DNA of 32,697 nt from SXRF01 sp964624555 (GTDB lineage Bacteria > Pseudomonadota > Alphaproteobacteria > Rickettsiales > SXRF01), in the NCBI GenBank assembly GCA_964624555.1, contig CAZUXB010000025.1:1-32697 (forward strand). Reading direction: 5' to 3'. A program made the position numbers and the translations under genes. A model generated the notes under the pieces. It did not search any database and was not told the DNA's origin. It worked only from the letters and a program-made list of their open reading frames with translations. Each line of letters starts with the position of its first letter. Positions within the stretch are counted from its first letter, which is position 1. Shown in pieces: positions 6,229 to 14,741 of this stretch.

Positions 6229-7149
6229 ATGCGGCCCTACAGGATAACAACGCCAATTTGGAAAATACGACGAGTGAAAACAGATATAGCCTTTTCTTCT
6301 GATGATTCCCACCGTTTCCTGCCTTGGCTGATTGGCATGATGGTTTCGCTTGCTGCGCTCCTGCTGTGCTTCGTGATTACGATAAATGGCTGGGTGATAG
6401 ACCGTGGCAGCAGCTATAACAATAACATCACGGTAAATATCCCGGTTATTGATGGGGAACGTCCACAGCCGCAAGAAACCATCGACAGAATTATAAATTC
6501 CCTGCAACAATCTCCGGGAGTTGCTGGCGTTGCTGTTGTCGAGCAGAAAAAGCTCCAGAGAATGCTGGTGCCGTGGCTTGGCGAAACTATGGCTGGCTCT
6601 GAATTGCCATTGCCCACTGTTCTGGATGTAACCCTTAAGGATGGTGTTACCGTTGACATTCCCAAGTTGCAGGCAGCCCTGTCACAGATCGCTGCCGGTA
6701 CCGAGGTTGATACCCACGAAGCATGGGTGACCGCCTTCATTAGTTTTTCTGCGGCTATCCGCTCGCTGATAACCATGTTCGCGGTACTTATCATAATTTC
6801 CATAGGGCTGATGATTGCCTTCACCTCGCGTGCTTCACTGCACCTACACAGCAAGGCGGTAAACCTGCTGCACTCTATCGGGGCGGAGGATGGCTATATT
6901 GCCCGCCAGTTTCAGCAGGAAGCCTGTTTACTTACCATGCGCGGGGCAGCGGCAGGTTGTATCATAGCCGCCGCTGGCTTCTGGTTTATGGGGCAATATA
7001 TGGAATCTCTGGGGAACCCTTCTATCCCCTCGCTGGCCATGGGACAGTTGCATTTTATCCTGCTTGCTGGCGTTGCCTTGGCCTGCGGCTTGGTGGCATG
7101 GTCTACGGCAGGTCTTTCAGTGATGAAGCAACTTAAACAGATGTTATGA
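6229..7149 (+). CDS. ftsX: FtsX-like cell division ABC transporter permease
   Basis: An FtsX family protein with one N-terminal membrane helix (FLPWLIGMMVSLAALLLCFVI). A periplasmic domain of ~110 residues follows, starting ITVNIPVIDGERPQPQETIDRI. Three C-terminal helices (SLITMFAVLIIISIGLMIAF, MRGAAAGCIIAAAGFWF and LHFILLAGVALACGLVAW) complete the permease. FtsX normally pairs with the ATPase FtsE at the septum to control peptidoglycan hydrolases. Start choice is uncertain: ATG at 6229 gives 306 residues, a GTG at 6169 would overlap grpE, and a GTG at 6274 is also possible. ftsE is not next to it, which is unusual. Its stop overlaps the start of the DUF218 gene. Confidence 0.85.
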   Translation: MRPYRITTPIWKIRRVKTDIAFSSDDSHRFLPWLIGMMVSLAALLLCFVITINGWVIDRGSSYNNNITVNIPVIDGERPQPQETIDRIINSLQQSPGVAGVAVVEQKKLQRMLVPWLGETMAGSELPLPTVLDVTLKDGVTVDIPKLQAALSQIAAGTEVDTHEAWVTAFISFSAAIRSLITMFAVLIIISIGLMIAFTSRASLHLHSKAVNLLHSIGAEDGYIARQFQQEACLLTMRGAAAGCIIAAAGFWFMGQYMESLGNPSIPSLAMGQLHFILLAGVALACGLVAWSTAGLSVMKQLKQML

Positions 7150-7724
7150 CCCCGTTTCGGTTACGCAGGAAAATTACCGCCAGTTTTATAATCATTTTTT
7201 TAGTATGGGCCACCGGGTTCCTGTGGTTCAGGCAGCAGATACCGCAAACTACCAACAACTTCGCAGAAAACTCCGCCGATGCGATAATAGTCCTTACTGG
7301 CGATGACGGGAGGCTGGCATACGGGATAGAACTTCTGGCAGAAAACAAAGCCAAAGTATTGTTCATCAGCGGTGCAGGTGCGCAGGTTACGGTTGCTGAC
7401 ATTATGCACCATGTTCCTGAAGAAATGCAGAAAAAAATAGACCTCACAAAAATAGCACTTGGCCATGAAGCGGTAAATACCATAGGCAATGCCAGGGAAA
7501 TAAAAGAATGGCTCAGTAAAGAAAATTATAAAAAAATTATACTGGTTACTTCCAATTACCATATGCCGCGCAGCCTTTTGGAGGTATCCTCTGCCCTGCC
7601 TGCGGTAACTATAACCCCGGCACCGGTTATAGATAACGATAATGAACTGATATTCTCTGAATACCACAAATACTTTGCCAGCATATTGCGCCACCTGTTT
7701 GTTTCTGTTACGGGAAACAAATGA
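7146..7724 (+). CDS. DUF218 / YdcF-ElyC family membrane protein
   Basis: A 192-residue protein with an N-terminal membrane anchor (ITASFIIIFLVWATGFLWF) and a DUF218 domain. ADAIIVLTGDDGRLAYGIELLAENKAKVLFISG, ALGHEAVNTIGNAREIKEWL and KIILVTSNYHMPRSLLE are the conserved blocks. The family includes SanA, ElyC and YdcF, linked to envelope integrity and undecaprenyl carrier metabolism; the exact reaction is not settled. It overlaps ftsX by four bases and plsC by four, so the three are translated as a coupled envelope unit, an arrangement common in alphaproteobacteria. Confidence 0.88.
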   Translation: MTPFRLRRKITASFIIIFLVWATGFLWFRQQIPQTTNNFAENSADAIIVLTGDDGRLAYGIELLAENKAKVLFISGAGAQVTVADIMHHVPEEMQKKIDLTKIALGHEAVNTIGNAREIKEWLSKENYKKIILVTSNYHMPRSLLEVSSALPAVTITPAPVIDNDNELIFSEYHKYFASILRHLFVSVTGNK

Positions 7725-8455
7725 AACAGAAGATAACCGCCCTCCTCATCATACGCTCGGTTTTATTCAACATCGCCTTCTTTGCGTGGGCATTTATTTC
7801 GGCGATTTTATTCATTCCATTTTTTATAATATCGGACAGGACAGCGCAACAGGTTGGCAAGCCGTGGGCGGTTCTGTCGTTATTCTTTGCCCGCACCCTC
7901 TGCGGCATAAAATACGAAGTGCGCGGCACGGAAAATATCCAGAACACCCCAGCAATTTATGCGTCCAAGCACCAGTCAGCATGGGACACTATAATCTTCC
8001 ACATACTGCTTAAGCGCGCAGCTTTCGTACTGAAGAAAGAGCTGCTGCGGATACCCTTCTGGGGCTGGTATTTGTGGAGAATGAAGATGATCGCCATCGA
8101 CCGCAGCGCCGGGGCCAGTGCCATAAAACAGCTAATCCGTGATAGCAAGGCCGCGCTTGAAGAAGGCCGCCCGATAATTATTTTCCCCGAAGGCACCCGC
8201 ACCAGACCCGGAGCCGCACCGAACTATTTGCCCGGCACCACCGCCATGTATTCCGCGCTGAATGTTCCGGTGGTTCCGGTGGCGCTTAATTCCGGTGTGT
8301 ATTGGGGAAAAAATGCGTTTTTTAAAACTCCGGGCACCATCATCATTGAATTCCTGCCTCCGATCGCGCCGGGCATGAACAAAAAGGAATTTGCCCAGAA
8401 GCTGGAGAATGATATAGAGAATGCAACAAATAAATTGATGACGGATAACGGATGA
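7721..8455 (+). CDS. plsC: 1-acyl-sn-glycerol-3-phosphate acyltransferase
   Basis: A 244-residue PlsC family protein. An N-terminal membrane segment (LFNIAFFAWAFISAILFIPFFII) precedes the catalytic HX4D motif KHQSAWD (His84, Asp89). The substrate-binding block FPEGTR (residues 155-160) and the later VPVVPVALNSG motif follow. It converts lysophosphatidic acid to phosphatidic acid at the inner membrane. The ATG overlaps the stop of the DUF218 gene. Its 3' end lies inside an inverted repeat (8451-8492), and the last codons (LMTDNG) come from it. Confidence 0.93.
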   Translation: MKQKITALLIIRSVLFNIAFFAWAFISAILFIPFFIISDRTAQQVGKPWAVLSLFFARTLCGIKYEVRGTENIQNTPAIYASKHQSAWDTIIFHILLKRAAFVLKKELLRIPFWGWYLWRMKMIAIDRSAGASAIKQLIRDSKAALEEGRPIIIFPEGTRTRPGAAPNYLPGTTAMYSALNVPVVPVALNSGVYWGKNAFFKTPGTIIIEFLPPIAPGMNKKEFAQKLENDIENATNKLMTDNG

Positions 8456-8492
8456 CAGATGGCTAAAAACTTGTCATCCGCCATCTGTCATC
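8451..8492. repeat. Hairpin with short-repeat arms at plsC end
   Basis: GATGACAGATGGC (8451-8463) is perfectly complementary to GCCATCTGTCATC (8480-8492). The arms are themselves built of degenerate GATGAC/GATGGC units, which extend outside the perfect stem. There is no T-run, so it does not look like a simple terminator. It resembles the hairpins at 20823-20883, 21928-22006 and 30991-31035 in design, not in sequence. Confidence 0.7.
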
Positions 8493-8516
8493 TGCCATCC
8501 AACCAGAAAGGTTACT

Positions 8517-9230
8517 ATGCGTCCATCCAATCGCCTGCCCAACCAGCTCCGTGAACTATCACTTACTCCCGGCGTGAGCCGCAACGCGGAGGGTTCCTGC
8601 CTCATCAAATGCGGTAACACCCATGTGCTGTGCACCGCGAGCATCGAAGAAGAAGTGCCAAGGTTCCTGAAAAAATCGGGCAAAGGCTGGGTCACCGCTG
8701 AATATGGCATGTTACCGCGCTCGACTCATAGCCGCATGCCGCGTGAAGCGGCGAAGGGAAAACAATCTGGCCGTACGCAGGAGATACAGCGTTTGATTGG
8801 CCGCAGCTTGCGCTCGGTGGTGGATCTGGGGCTACTCGGCGAACGCCAGATAACTATCGACTGTGACGTGATAGAAGCCGACGGTGGCACCCGCACTGCC
8901 TCCATCACCGGTGCGTATGTGGCGCTGCACCACGCGGTACAATTTTTGATAAAAAAAGGCGAGTTGAAGCAATCGCCAATCACAGGTCACGTAGCTGCTG
9001 TTTCCTGCGGTATCTATAACGGTAACCCGGTTCTTGACCTTGATTACGCCGAAGACAGCAACGCCAGCATGGATTCTAATTTTGTACTCACTGAAGATGG
9101 GCGCATCATCGAGATCCAATGCACCGCCGAAGAAAAACCAATCGACGAAGAGCATTTCTCGGCACTGTTTACCCTCGCCAAAGCCGGTGTCAAAGAACTC
9201 ATCGCCGCGCAGAAAAAGGCTATGGGTTGA
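8517..9230 (+). CDS. rph: Ribonuclease PH
   Basis: A 237-residue protein, normal for RNase PH. It opens MRPSNRLPNQLRELSLTPGVSRNAEGSCLIKCGNTHVLCTAS and holds GWVTAEYGMLPRSTHSRMPREAAKGKQSGRTQEIQRLIGRSLRSVVDL, the phosphate- and RNA-binding block. QITIDCDVIEADGGTRTASITGAYVAL and LDLDYAEDSNASMDSNFV follow. It is a phosphorolytic 3'-5' exonuclease that trims tRNA 3' ends. AGAAAGG lies at the right distance before the ATG. Its TGA shares a base with the rdgB ATG, so the two are coupled, the usual alphaproteobacterial arrangement. Confidence 0.97.
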   Translation: MRPSNRLPNQLRELSLTPGVSRNAEGSCLIKCGNTHVLCTASIEEEVPRFLKKSGKGWVTAEYGMLPRSTHSRMPREAAKGKQSGRTQEIQRLIGRSLRSVVDLGLLGERQITIDCDVIEADGGTRTASITGAYVALHHAVQFLIKKGELKQSPITGHVAAVSCGIYNGNPVLDLDYAEDSNASMDSNFVLTEDGRIIEIQCTAEEKPIDEEHFSALFTLAKAGVKELIAAQKKAMG

Positions 9231-9817
9231 TGCTAAAAAAAATCGTCATTGCCAGCCATAATAAAGGCAAGGTCCGCGAGATCGGCGAGTTGCTCGCACC
9301 GCTCGGGATGAGAGTGGTTTCAGCGGGCGAGATGAATGTTGATGAGCCGGAAGAAACCGGTTCCACCTTCGCTGAAAATGCGATTTTAAAAGCGGAAAAT
9401 ACCGCTGCAAAAACCGGACTGCCCGCTCTCGCTGATGATTCCGGCCTTGCAATTCCTGCACTCGGCGGCGCACCGGGTATATACTCGGCACGCTGGGCCG
9501 GAGCGGATAAGGATTTTGCCAGCGCCTTCGCCCGCATCCAAAAAGAATTGCCTACCGCGAACGGTGCCGCCGCCTATTTTATCTGTTCATTATGCCTGGT
9601 TATTCCGGGCGCGAAGCCACAAATCTTTGAAGGGCGGATTGACGGCACCCTCACCTTCCCACCACGCGGCGAGCATGGTTTTGGCTATGACCCTATCTTC
9701 ATACCCGAAGGTTATGATATAACTTTCGCGCAGATGGATGCGGCCAAGAAACATTCGATGAGCCACCGCGCCCGCGCCTTTGAAAAATTCGTAAAATATC
9801 TGGAGACACAGAAATGA
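9230..9817 (+). CDS. rdgB: Non-canonical purine NTP pyrophosphatase (RdgB/HAM1)
   Basis: A 195-residue protein. It starts MLKKIVIASHNKGKVREIGELL (substrate-binding SHNKGK), then has ETGSTFAENAILKA, ADDSGLAIPALGGAPGIYSARWAG and GRIDGTLTFPPRGEHGFGYDPIFIPEGY, ending with SHRARAFEKF. It hydrolyses dITP, ITP and XTP to keep deaminated purines out of DNA and RNA. An upstream in-frame start at 9119 is rejected because family homology begins exactly at 9230, where ATG overlaps the rph stop. The stop overlaps the next gene by four bases. hemW, often next in alphaproteobacteria, is absent here. Confidence 0.96.
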   Translation: MLKKIVIASHNKGKVREIGELLAPLGMRVVSAGEMNVDEPEETGSTFAENAILKAENTAAKTGLPALADDSGLAIPALGGAPGIYSARWAGADKDFASAFARIQKELPTANGAAAYFICSLCLVIPGAKPQIFEGRIDGTLTFPPRGEHGFGYDPIFIPEGYDITFAQMDAAKKHSMSHRARAFEKFVKYLETQK

Positions 9818-10362
9818 AACTGCTTGCATTCGCCGCTTCGCATAGACCGGAGTCGCTGAATTATAAACTTGTGCAACTCGCGGCAGCGCAGGCAAAACTC
9901 CACGGCGCGGAAGTTGAAATTGCCGATTATACGGAGTTCGACATGCCGCTATATAATGACAATCATTCCGATAACCCACCGCCTGTGTGCCGGAAATTCG
10001 CGCAAAGATGCGAGAATGTCGACGGCATCATCATCGCCATGCCCGAATATAACTGGTCGTTCCCGGCTTCGCTTAAGAACATCATCGACTGGACCTCGGT
10101 GGTGCCCAACAACCTTTCAGGCAAGACCGTGTTCCTGATGTCGGCCACCACTGGCGCACGCGGCGGGATTGCCGGGCTGCAACAGTTCAAATCGCCCCTT
10201 GAAGCCTTGCACATGATTGTATTTCACAAAGTTTTTCCTCTCGCCCACGCCCAGGACGCGTTCACGGAAAGCGGCGAACTGGTCGATAAAAAGCAACAAG
10301 AGCTTTTGTTTAGCCAGATAAAGGATTATATTGTATTTGCCCAAAAACTTTCACACCACTAA
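9814..10362 (+). CDS. NADPH-dependent FMN reductase family protein
   Basis: A 182-residue flavodoxin-fold protein. The N-terminal LLAFAASHRPESLNYKL forms the FMN phosphate loop. VDGIIIAMPEYNWSFPASLKNIIDW carries the family PEYN-x-S-x-P-x-x-LKN signature, and TVFLMSATTGARGGIAGLQQ follows. Such proteins reduce flavins, quinones, chromate or azo dyes with NAD(P)H; the physiological substrate cannot be read from sequence. It overlaps rdgB by four bases and is 11 bases ahead of the yceI-like gene, so it belongs to the same transcription unit. Confidence 0.9.
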   Translation: MKLLAFAASHRPESLNYKLVQLAAAQAKLHGAEVEIADYTEFDMPLYNDNHSDNPPPVCRKFAQRCENVDGIIIAMPEYNWSFPASLKNIIDWTSVVPNNLSGKTVFLMSATTGARGGIAGLQQFKSPLEALHMIVFHKVFPLAHAQDAFTESGELVDKKQQELLFSQIKDYIVFAQKLSHH

Positions 10363-10373
10363 GGAGAAACGCC

Positions 10374-10985
10374 ATGAAGCTTGCCAAATTTACTGCCATT
10401 GCCGCCCTTGCTGCAACGGCCCTTCCCGCGCCGTCTTTTGCCGCTGATAAATATGAGTTTGATAAATCGCACACGCGGATTTTATTTTACGTAAACCATC
10501 TTGGTTTTTCCGATATGGTTGGAGAATTCACCGATTATGACGGCGCTATCACTTTTGATGAAAAAAAACCGGAGGACAGCACTCTGGATATTACCATAAA
10601 ACCCTCCGGTATCCGCACCAGCAGCGCCAAGCTGGATGGCGAGTTACAAGGTGAAAAATTTTTTAATTCAGAAAAATTCCCGACCATTAAATTTGTAAGC
10701 AGCAAGTCAAAATCAACTGGTGCCAATGATGGTGAGGTTGAAGGCACGTTAACCATGCTGGGTGTTAGCAAACCAGCCACTTTGAAGGTTCATTTCAACA
10801 AGGCCGACTATCATCCGTTCACCAACAATTTTGTTGCTGGGTTCAGCGCAAGCGCAGTTATTAAACGCTCAGAATTTGGTTTTACCAACCTTATACCTAT
10901 GGTTGGGGATGAGGTACGCTTAGAGGTACAAACTGAGATCGTAAACCTCGACCGCAAAAAACAGGAGGAAATAAAGCATAAATGA
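10374..10985 (+). CDS. YceI family periplasmic protein
   Basis: A 203-residue protein with a Sec signal peptide (MKLAKFTAIAALAATALPAPSFA) and a lipocalin-like YceI domain. YEFDKSHTRILFYVNHLGFSDMVGEFTDYDGAITFD begins it and ASAVIKRSEFGF is near the end. LDGELQGEKFFNSEKFPTIKFVS is the conserved central block. YceI proteins bind polyprenoid lipids in a beta-barrel pocket; roles in stress and isoprenoid handling are proposed. AAGGAGAA precedes the ATG. Its stop overlaps the start of the DsbD/ScsB-like gene, suggesting joint production of two envelope proteins. Confidence 0.93.
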   Translation: MKLAKFTAIAALAATALPAPSFAADKYEFDKSHTRILFYVNHLGFSDMVGEFTDYDGAITFDEKKPEDSTLDITIKPSGIRTSSAKLDGELQGEKFFNSEKFPTIKFVSSKSKSTGANDGEVEGTLTMLGVSKPATLKVHFNKADYHPFTNNFVAGFSASAVIKRSEFGFTNLIPMVGDEVRLEVQTEIVNLDRKKQEEIKHK

Positions 10986-12724
10986 AGAATTTGATTAGAT
11001 ATTTTATTTGTCATATCCTTGCTATAATATTTTCTGTATTATTATCATTTTCTGCCTATGCAGAAAATAATGTAAAAGCCAGCTTGGTGAGTGATACATC
11101 GGCAATCGTTAGCGGCAGTCCTTTCCGCCTCGCAGTAAAGCTTGACGCTCCCGAGGGATGGCATACTTACTGGAAAGACCCGGGTGACGCCGGTATCCCG
11201 ACCAAGTTGAATTGGGAACTTCCTGCTGGTTTTTCCGCCGGTGAAATCGACTGGCCGGAACCGCGCAAGATGCAGGAAGGCACCCTTAAAATAAACGGGT
11301 ACATTGGAACCACTATACTGCCGGTTACAATAACCACTCCTGATAAATTAAGTGCTGAAGCCTACGATCTGAGGGTTAATGCCGAGTGGCTTGCCTGTAA
11401 TGAAATATGTATCCCGGAATCACAGGAATTGTCTATAAACCTTCCAGTCAGGACAACCTCAAAACCCCAGAATACGGAGCTATTCCTTTCCCCCAGGACT
11501 GTACAGCCTGACGTAAAAAAAAATAGCGAATTTCCCATTTTAGCCATCATACTTAGTGCGGTGGTGGGTGGGCTGATACTGAATATCATGCCCTGCGTTT
11601 TGCCGGTTTTATCGCTGAAAACCCTTGCCCTTGTTAAAAAATCCGGTCAGGTCAGCCGTCATACTTTCAAGTATGGTGTCGCCTATACTTTAGGAATACT
11701 TCTCTCCTTTGCCATAATTGCCGCAGTGCTTATAACCCTGCAAAAAAGCGGGGAAGCGGTTGGCTGGGGTTTCCAGATGCAGTCTCCGGCCTTTGTCGGT
11801 TTCCTTATCTATCTGCTATTTCTGGTTGGGCTAAACCTGTCCGGGTTGTTCCACCTGCCGGTGTTGCTTGGCGGGGTTGGCCAGAACATCACTAATGAAA
11901 ACACCCTGCGTGGGAGTTTTTTCACCGGGATACTGGCAACTCTGGTGGCTACCCCTTGTACTGCGCCATTCATGGCCTCGGCGGTTGGGGCGGCCCTGAC
12001 CCTGCCAGCATGGGCAGCAATGCTTACCTTTCTGGGGCTGGGCTTTGGTCTGGCTTTGCCATTTCTTCTTATCAGCATATTCCCGTTTTTGCTGCGTTTC
12101 CTGCCCAAACCCGGCGCATGGATGGAACGCTTCAAAGAATTTCTCTCCTTCCCTATGTATGGCGCAGTCATCTGGCTTTTATGGGTACTGGGTATGCAAA
12201 AAGGCGTGGATGGGGTTATCCTTACCATCTGCGGGCTGCTGCTTATTAGCTTTATGATATGGCTGCAGAATGTAGCGGGCGGTCATAAATCGGAACCGCG
12301 TATATTCACCATAATTACGGTGGCAATTATGCTTGGCGCGATACTCTTTTCCCTTTCCCAGAATCAGGATAAGGAAAATTTTATCCCTTATTCACCTTCG
12401 GCGCTTGCAGAACTTCGCAAAGAAGGAAAAGCGGTATATGTCGATGCGACAGCGGCATGGTGTATAACCTGCCAGTTGAACAAGCGCATAGCCATAGATA
12501 CTCCGAAAACCAGGCAGGCCTTTACACAATACAACGTAGTATTCATGGTTGCTGACTGGACGCGCAAAAATCCGGAAATAACAGAATTTCTGCGCAGTTT
12601 TGGCTATAATGGCGTACCGCTTAATGTATTCTACCCGGCCGGGGGTGGAGAGCCCGTGGTATTGCCACAGATACTCAGCGAACAGATTGTAATAGACACA
12701 ATAAAAAACCCTGTGAGCCCTTAG
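10982..12724 (+). CDS. DsbD/ScsB-like thiol:disulfide interchange protein
   Basis: A 580-residue membrane protein in three parts. A signal peptide (to about residue 27) leads to a periplasmic domain with the pair Cys139/Cys143 (ACNEICIPE). A central multi-helix DsbD region has Cys205 (NIMPCVLPVLSLK) and Cys326 (VATPCTAPF). A C-terminal thioredoxin-like domain carries Cys494-I-T-Cys497 (AWCITCQLNK). All three redox pairs needed to pass electrons from cytoplasmic thioredoxin across the membrane are present. The DsbC-like N-terminal domain fits the ScsB-type branch better than classical DsbD. Partner proteins are not adjacent, unless YceI is one. The stop lies inside the terminator. Confidence 0.9.
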   Translation: MKNLIRYFICHILAIIFSVLLSFSAYAENNVKASLVSDTSAIVSGSPFRLAVKLDAPEGWHTYWKDPGDAGIPTKLNWELPAGFSAGEIDWPEPRKMQEGTLKINGYIGTTILPVTITTPDKLSAEAYDLRVNAEWLACNEICIPESQELSINLPVRTTSKPQNTELFLSPRTVQPDVKKNSEFPILAIILSAVVGGLILNIMPCVLPVLSLKTLALVKKSGQVSRHTFKYGVAYTLGILLSFAIIAAVLITLQKSGEAVGWGFQMQSPAFVGFLIYLLFLVGLNLSGLFHLPVLLGGVGQNITNENTLRGSFFTGILATLVATPCTAPFMASAVGAALTLPAWAAMLTFLGLGFGLALPFLLISIFPFLLRFLPKPGAWMERFKEFLSFPMYGAVIWLLWVLGMQKGVDGVILTICGLLLISFMIWLQNVAGGHKSEPRIFTIITVAIMLGAILFSLSQNQDKENFIPYSPSALAELRKEGKAVYVDATAAWCITCQLNKRIAIDTPKTRQAFTQYNVVFMVADWTRKNPEITEFLRSFGYNGVPLNVFYPAGGGEPVVLPQILSEQIVIDTIKNPVSP

Positions 12725-12743
12725 GCTGCACAGGGTTTTTTAT
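12703..12743. terminator. Bidirectional terminator between dsbD-like gene and phasin
   Basis: AAAAAACCCTGTG pairs with CACAGGGTTTTTT, and AGCC/GGCT extends the stem across a CTTA loop. T-runs on both strands let it serve the plus-strand operon and the convergent phasin gene. The last codons of the dsbD-like gene lie inside it. Confidence 0.85.
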
Positions 12744-12781
12744 TTTCATTATTGATAGAGCGTTTTCGCTTTAGCTCCGCA

Positions 12782-13396
12782 CTAGGCGTGGGAAAGCGCT
12801 TTGCTCATCTGCTCAGTAGCTTCGGCAACGCGTTCATTGATAGGCTCAAGAGCTTCTGCGCTATATTCGAACAGCATGTTGGAAAGCTTGCTGGACTGAC
12901 TGAAGAAGCTGTCAATAGAGCTTTTTATTATTTTGCTCTGCAGCTCAACCATATCGTTAATAGTGCGGCAAGCGAATATATCCTTGGATATTTCTACATT
13001 GTCAGAAAACGCTTTGTTGGCATATTCAACCAATTCACCGCTAACGTCTTTGGCAAGCGATGCGGTAAGATTACCACATTCAACCAGCGCTTCCACGTTA
13101 TCACGTGACATAGCGATAACATCATACAGCGACTTGGTAATAGCATCCGCTGATTTAGTGATATGTTCAGCACTCTCACGGCCCATTTCGAAGGCTTTTT
13201 CCTGCACTTTTTGTGCTTCAGAAGCGCCGTTGGCCAGCAAATCTTTCACTGCTGAGCTGCTTATTTTAATAACGCTTTCAGCAGAGTTACGGGTTGATTC
13301 CACCGCTGATATAGTATTCTTCGTGGCCTTGTTAGCAACCGTTGAAGCAAGTTTTACGGCTGGCTGTACAGAAGGCTTCTTTGCTTGTTGAGTCAT
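12782..13396 (-). CDS. Phasin family protein
   Basis: A 204-residue, cysteine-poor, almost entirely helical protein. Long heptad-like segments (AEHITKSADAITKSLYDVIAMSRDNVEALVECGNLTASLAKDVSGELVEYANKAFSDNVEISKDIFACRTINDMVELQSKIIKSSIDSFFSQSSKLSNML) follow the phasin_2 pattern, with FFSQSSKLS near the end. Phasins coat polyhydroxyalkanoate granules, although similar proteins have other roles. No PHA synthase or depolymerase is in the window. GGAGAAG precedes the ATG. A strong sigma-70 promoter lies ~90 bases upstream, so the gene is probably highly expressed as a single unit. Confidence 0.85.
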   Translation of the reverse strand: MTQQAKKPSVQPAVKLASTVANKATKNTISAVESTRNSAESVIKISSSAVKDLLANGASEAQKVQEKAFEMGRESAEHITKSADAITKSLYDVIAMSRDNVEALVECGNLTASLAKDVSGELVEYANKAFSDNVEISKDIFACRTINDMVELQSKIIKSSIDSFFSQSSKLSNMLFEYSAEALEPINERVAEATEQMSKALSHA

Positions 13397-13741
13397 AAGA
13401 ACTTCTCCAATCCTGGTTTGTACTTGGTTAATCCATTAGGATTGCACCGCCCTACAAAAAAATGACGCAGTGCAACATTACGTTCGGGTACTATAGTTAG
13501 GAAATAACTGAATGTCAAGTTAGAGCAAAATAAATCTTTTGTTTTAATCTAGCACACCGGATAATTTTATTCGTTTTTATTGCACTGCAACATAGTTATT
13601 TTGGATGAAATTTATACGATTCCGCAGATGATTTCCGATATATAATTTCACACGTAATTATAATTTGCGCTTCACATACGTGGTGATATTTTGTATAAGT
13701 GGATTTGTTAGTAATACGTTGAGAAGGAACATAGTAACGGC
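13397..13741. other. Divergent intergenic region, phasin / D,D-carboxypeptidase
   Basis: A 345-base region with no gene. Besides the phasin promoter it holds TTGCACTGC at 13580-13588 (within the palindrome TTGCACTGCAA) and the same nine bases inverted at 13467-13475. These flank the promoter and resemble PhaR-type operators. On the carboxypeptidase side there is AAGGA about 13 bases before the ATG and an imperfect TTGCGC...TATTTT promoter. No terminator or RNA gene is seen. Confidence 0.5.
13490..13518 (-). promoter_or_regulatory. Sigma-70 promoter of the phasin gene
   Basis: On the minus strand TTGACA (13513-13518) is followed after exactly 17 bases by TATAGT (13490-13495), a near-consensus promoter. 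Transcription would begin near 13483, leaving a leader of about 87 nt. Confidence 0.75.
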
Positions 13742-14737
13742 ATGAAGTTGAACTTGCGTACGATATTGCTGGCCGCGTTGCTTTTGGCGCCAGTTTCCAT
13801 GTTAACATCTGTTGATGCGGAGGCCAGACAGTCCCATAAGACCCACCATGTAAAAGGCAAACATTCCAGAAAAACGGCAAGATCATCCCCCGCTGCCAGA
13901 CAGGCGCTGTTTTCCGCCCTTGTGGTGAATGCCGATAATGGCAATATATTATACGAAAAAAATGCTGGCGGCATCCGCTACCCGGCCTCGCTTACCAAGA
14001 TGATGACGCTATACCTGACCTTTGATGCCCTCAAAAAAGGCAAGTTGGAGATGAGCGATACGCTGCCGGTTTCTGAAAAAGCTGCTGGCCAGCCGCAGAC
14101 CAATATATCTCTGAATGCTGGCGACAAGCTTCCGGTTAAGACTGCTATTGAAAGCGTGATTGTGCGCTCGGCCAATGATTCGGCTATGGTACTGGCAGAG
14201 GCGCTGGGCGGCACCTCCTGGAATTTTGCCCTGATGATGACCCAGAAGGCGCGGGCACTAGGCATGAAGAATACTGTATTCCGCAACCCTAACGGCCTGC
14301 CCGACAACCAGCAATACACCACCGCCTATGACATGGCCAAGCTGGGGATAGCATTACGCCGCGATTTCCCGCAATATTACCCAATGTTCAAGCTCACCTC
14401 CTTTTCCTATGACGGCATAACCTATCCCGGCCATAACCATGTTATGGAGCGTTATGAGGGGGTCGACGGAATAAAAACCGGCTATATCCGCGCTTCCGGC
14501 TTTAATCTGGTCACATCGGTCAAAAGGAACGGTCATAATCTGGTGGCAGTGATAATGGGCGGCAGCACTATCAACGCCAGAGATAATGCGATGATAGAGA
14601 TGCTGGACAGAACCTTTTCACAGCTTGAGAACAAGCAGAAGAGCTTATCTAAAAGTGAGGAAAATGAGGATAATGCCAAAGAATCAGTAGTAGCAGACAC
14701 AGTTGGGGAGACCAACAAGGTAGCGCGGGCGTTTTGA
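13742..14737 (+). CDS. D-alanyl-D-alanine carboxypeptidase (penicillin-binding protein)
   Basis: A 331-residue serine peptidase of the S11 (DacA/DacC-like) family. After a signal peptide (to about residue 28) and a basic His/Lys/Ser linker come the three active-site motifs. These are Ser83-L-T-Lys86 (nucleophile), Ser143-A-Asn145 and Lys245-T-Gly247. All are intact and correctly spaced. It trims the terminal D-Ala from peptidoglycan stem peptides in the periplasm. The classic C-terminal membrane-anchor domain is missing; the chain ends with a charged tail (SLSKSEENEDNAKESV), so it may be soluble or held differently. It is a single gene followed by a repeat element. Confidence 0.93.
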   Translation: MKLNLRTILLAALLLAPVSMLTSVDAEARQSHKTHHVKGKHSRKTARSSPAARQALFSALVVNADNGNILYEKNAGGIRYPASLTKMMTLYLTFDALKKGKLEMSDTLPVSEKAAGQPQTNISLNAGDKLPVKTAIESVIVRSANDSAMVLAEALGGTSWNFALMMTQKARALGMKNTVFRNPNGLPDNQQYTTAYDMAKLGIALRRDFPQYYPMFKLTSFSYDGITYPGHNHVMERYEGVDGIKTGYIRASGFNLVTSVKRNGHNLVAVIMGGSTINARDNAMIEMLDRTFSQLENKQKSLSKSEENEDNAKESVVADTVGETNKVARAF

Positions 14738-14741
14738 TTTA

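Noticed and set aside
7200..7694. 164-residue minus-strand ORF opposite the DUF218 gene
   Set aside because: DUF218 motifs and four-base overlaps with both neighbours show the plus strand is the coding one.
12933..13391. 152-residue plus-strand ORF inside the phasin gene
   Set aside because: The phasin has a strong promoter, a ribosome site and family features; the opposite frame is a low-complexity shadow.
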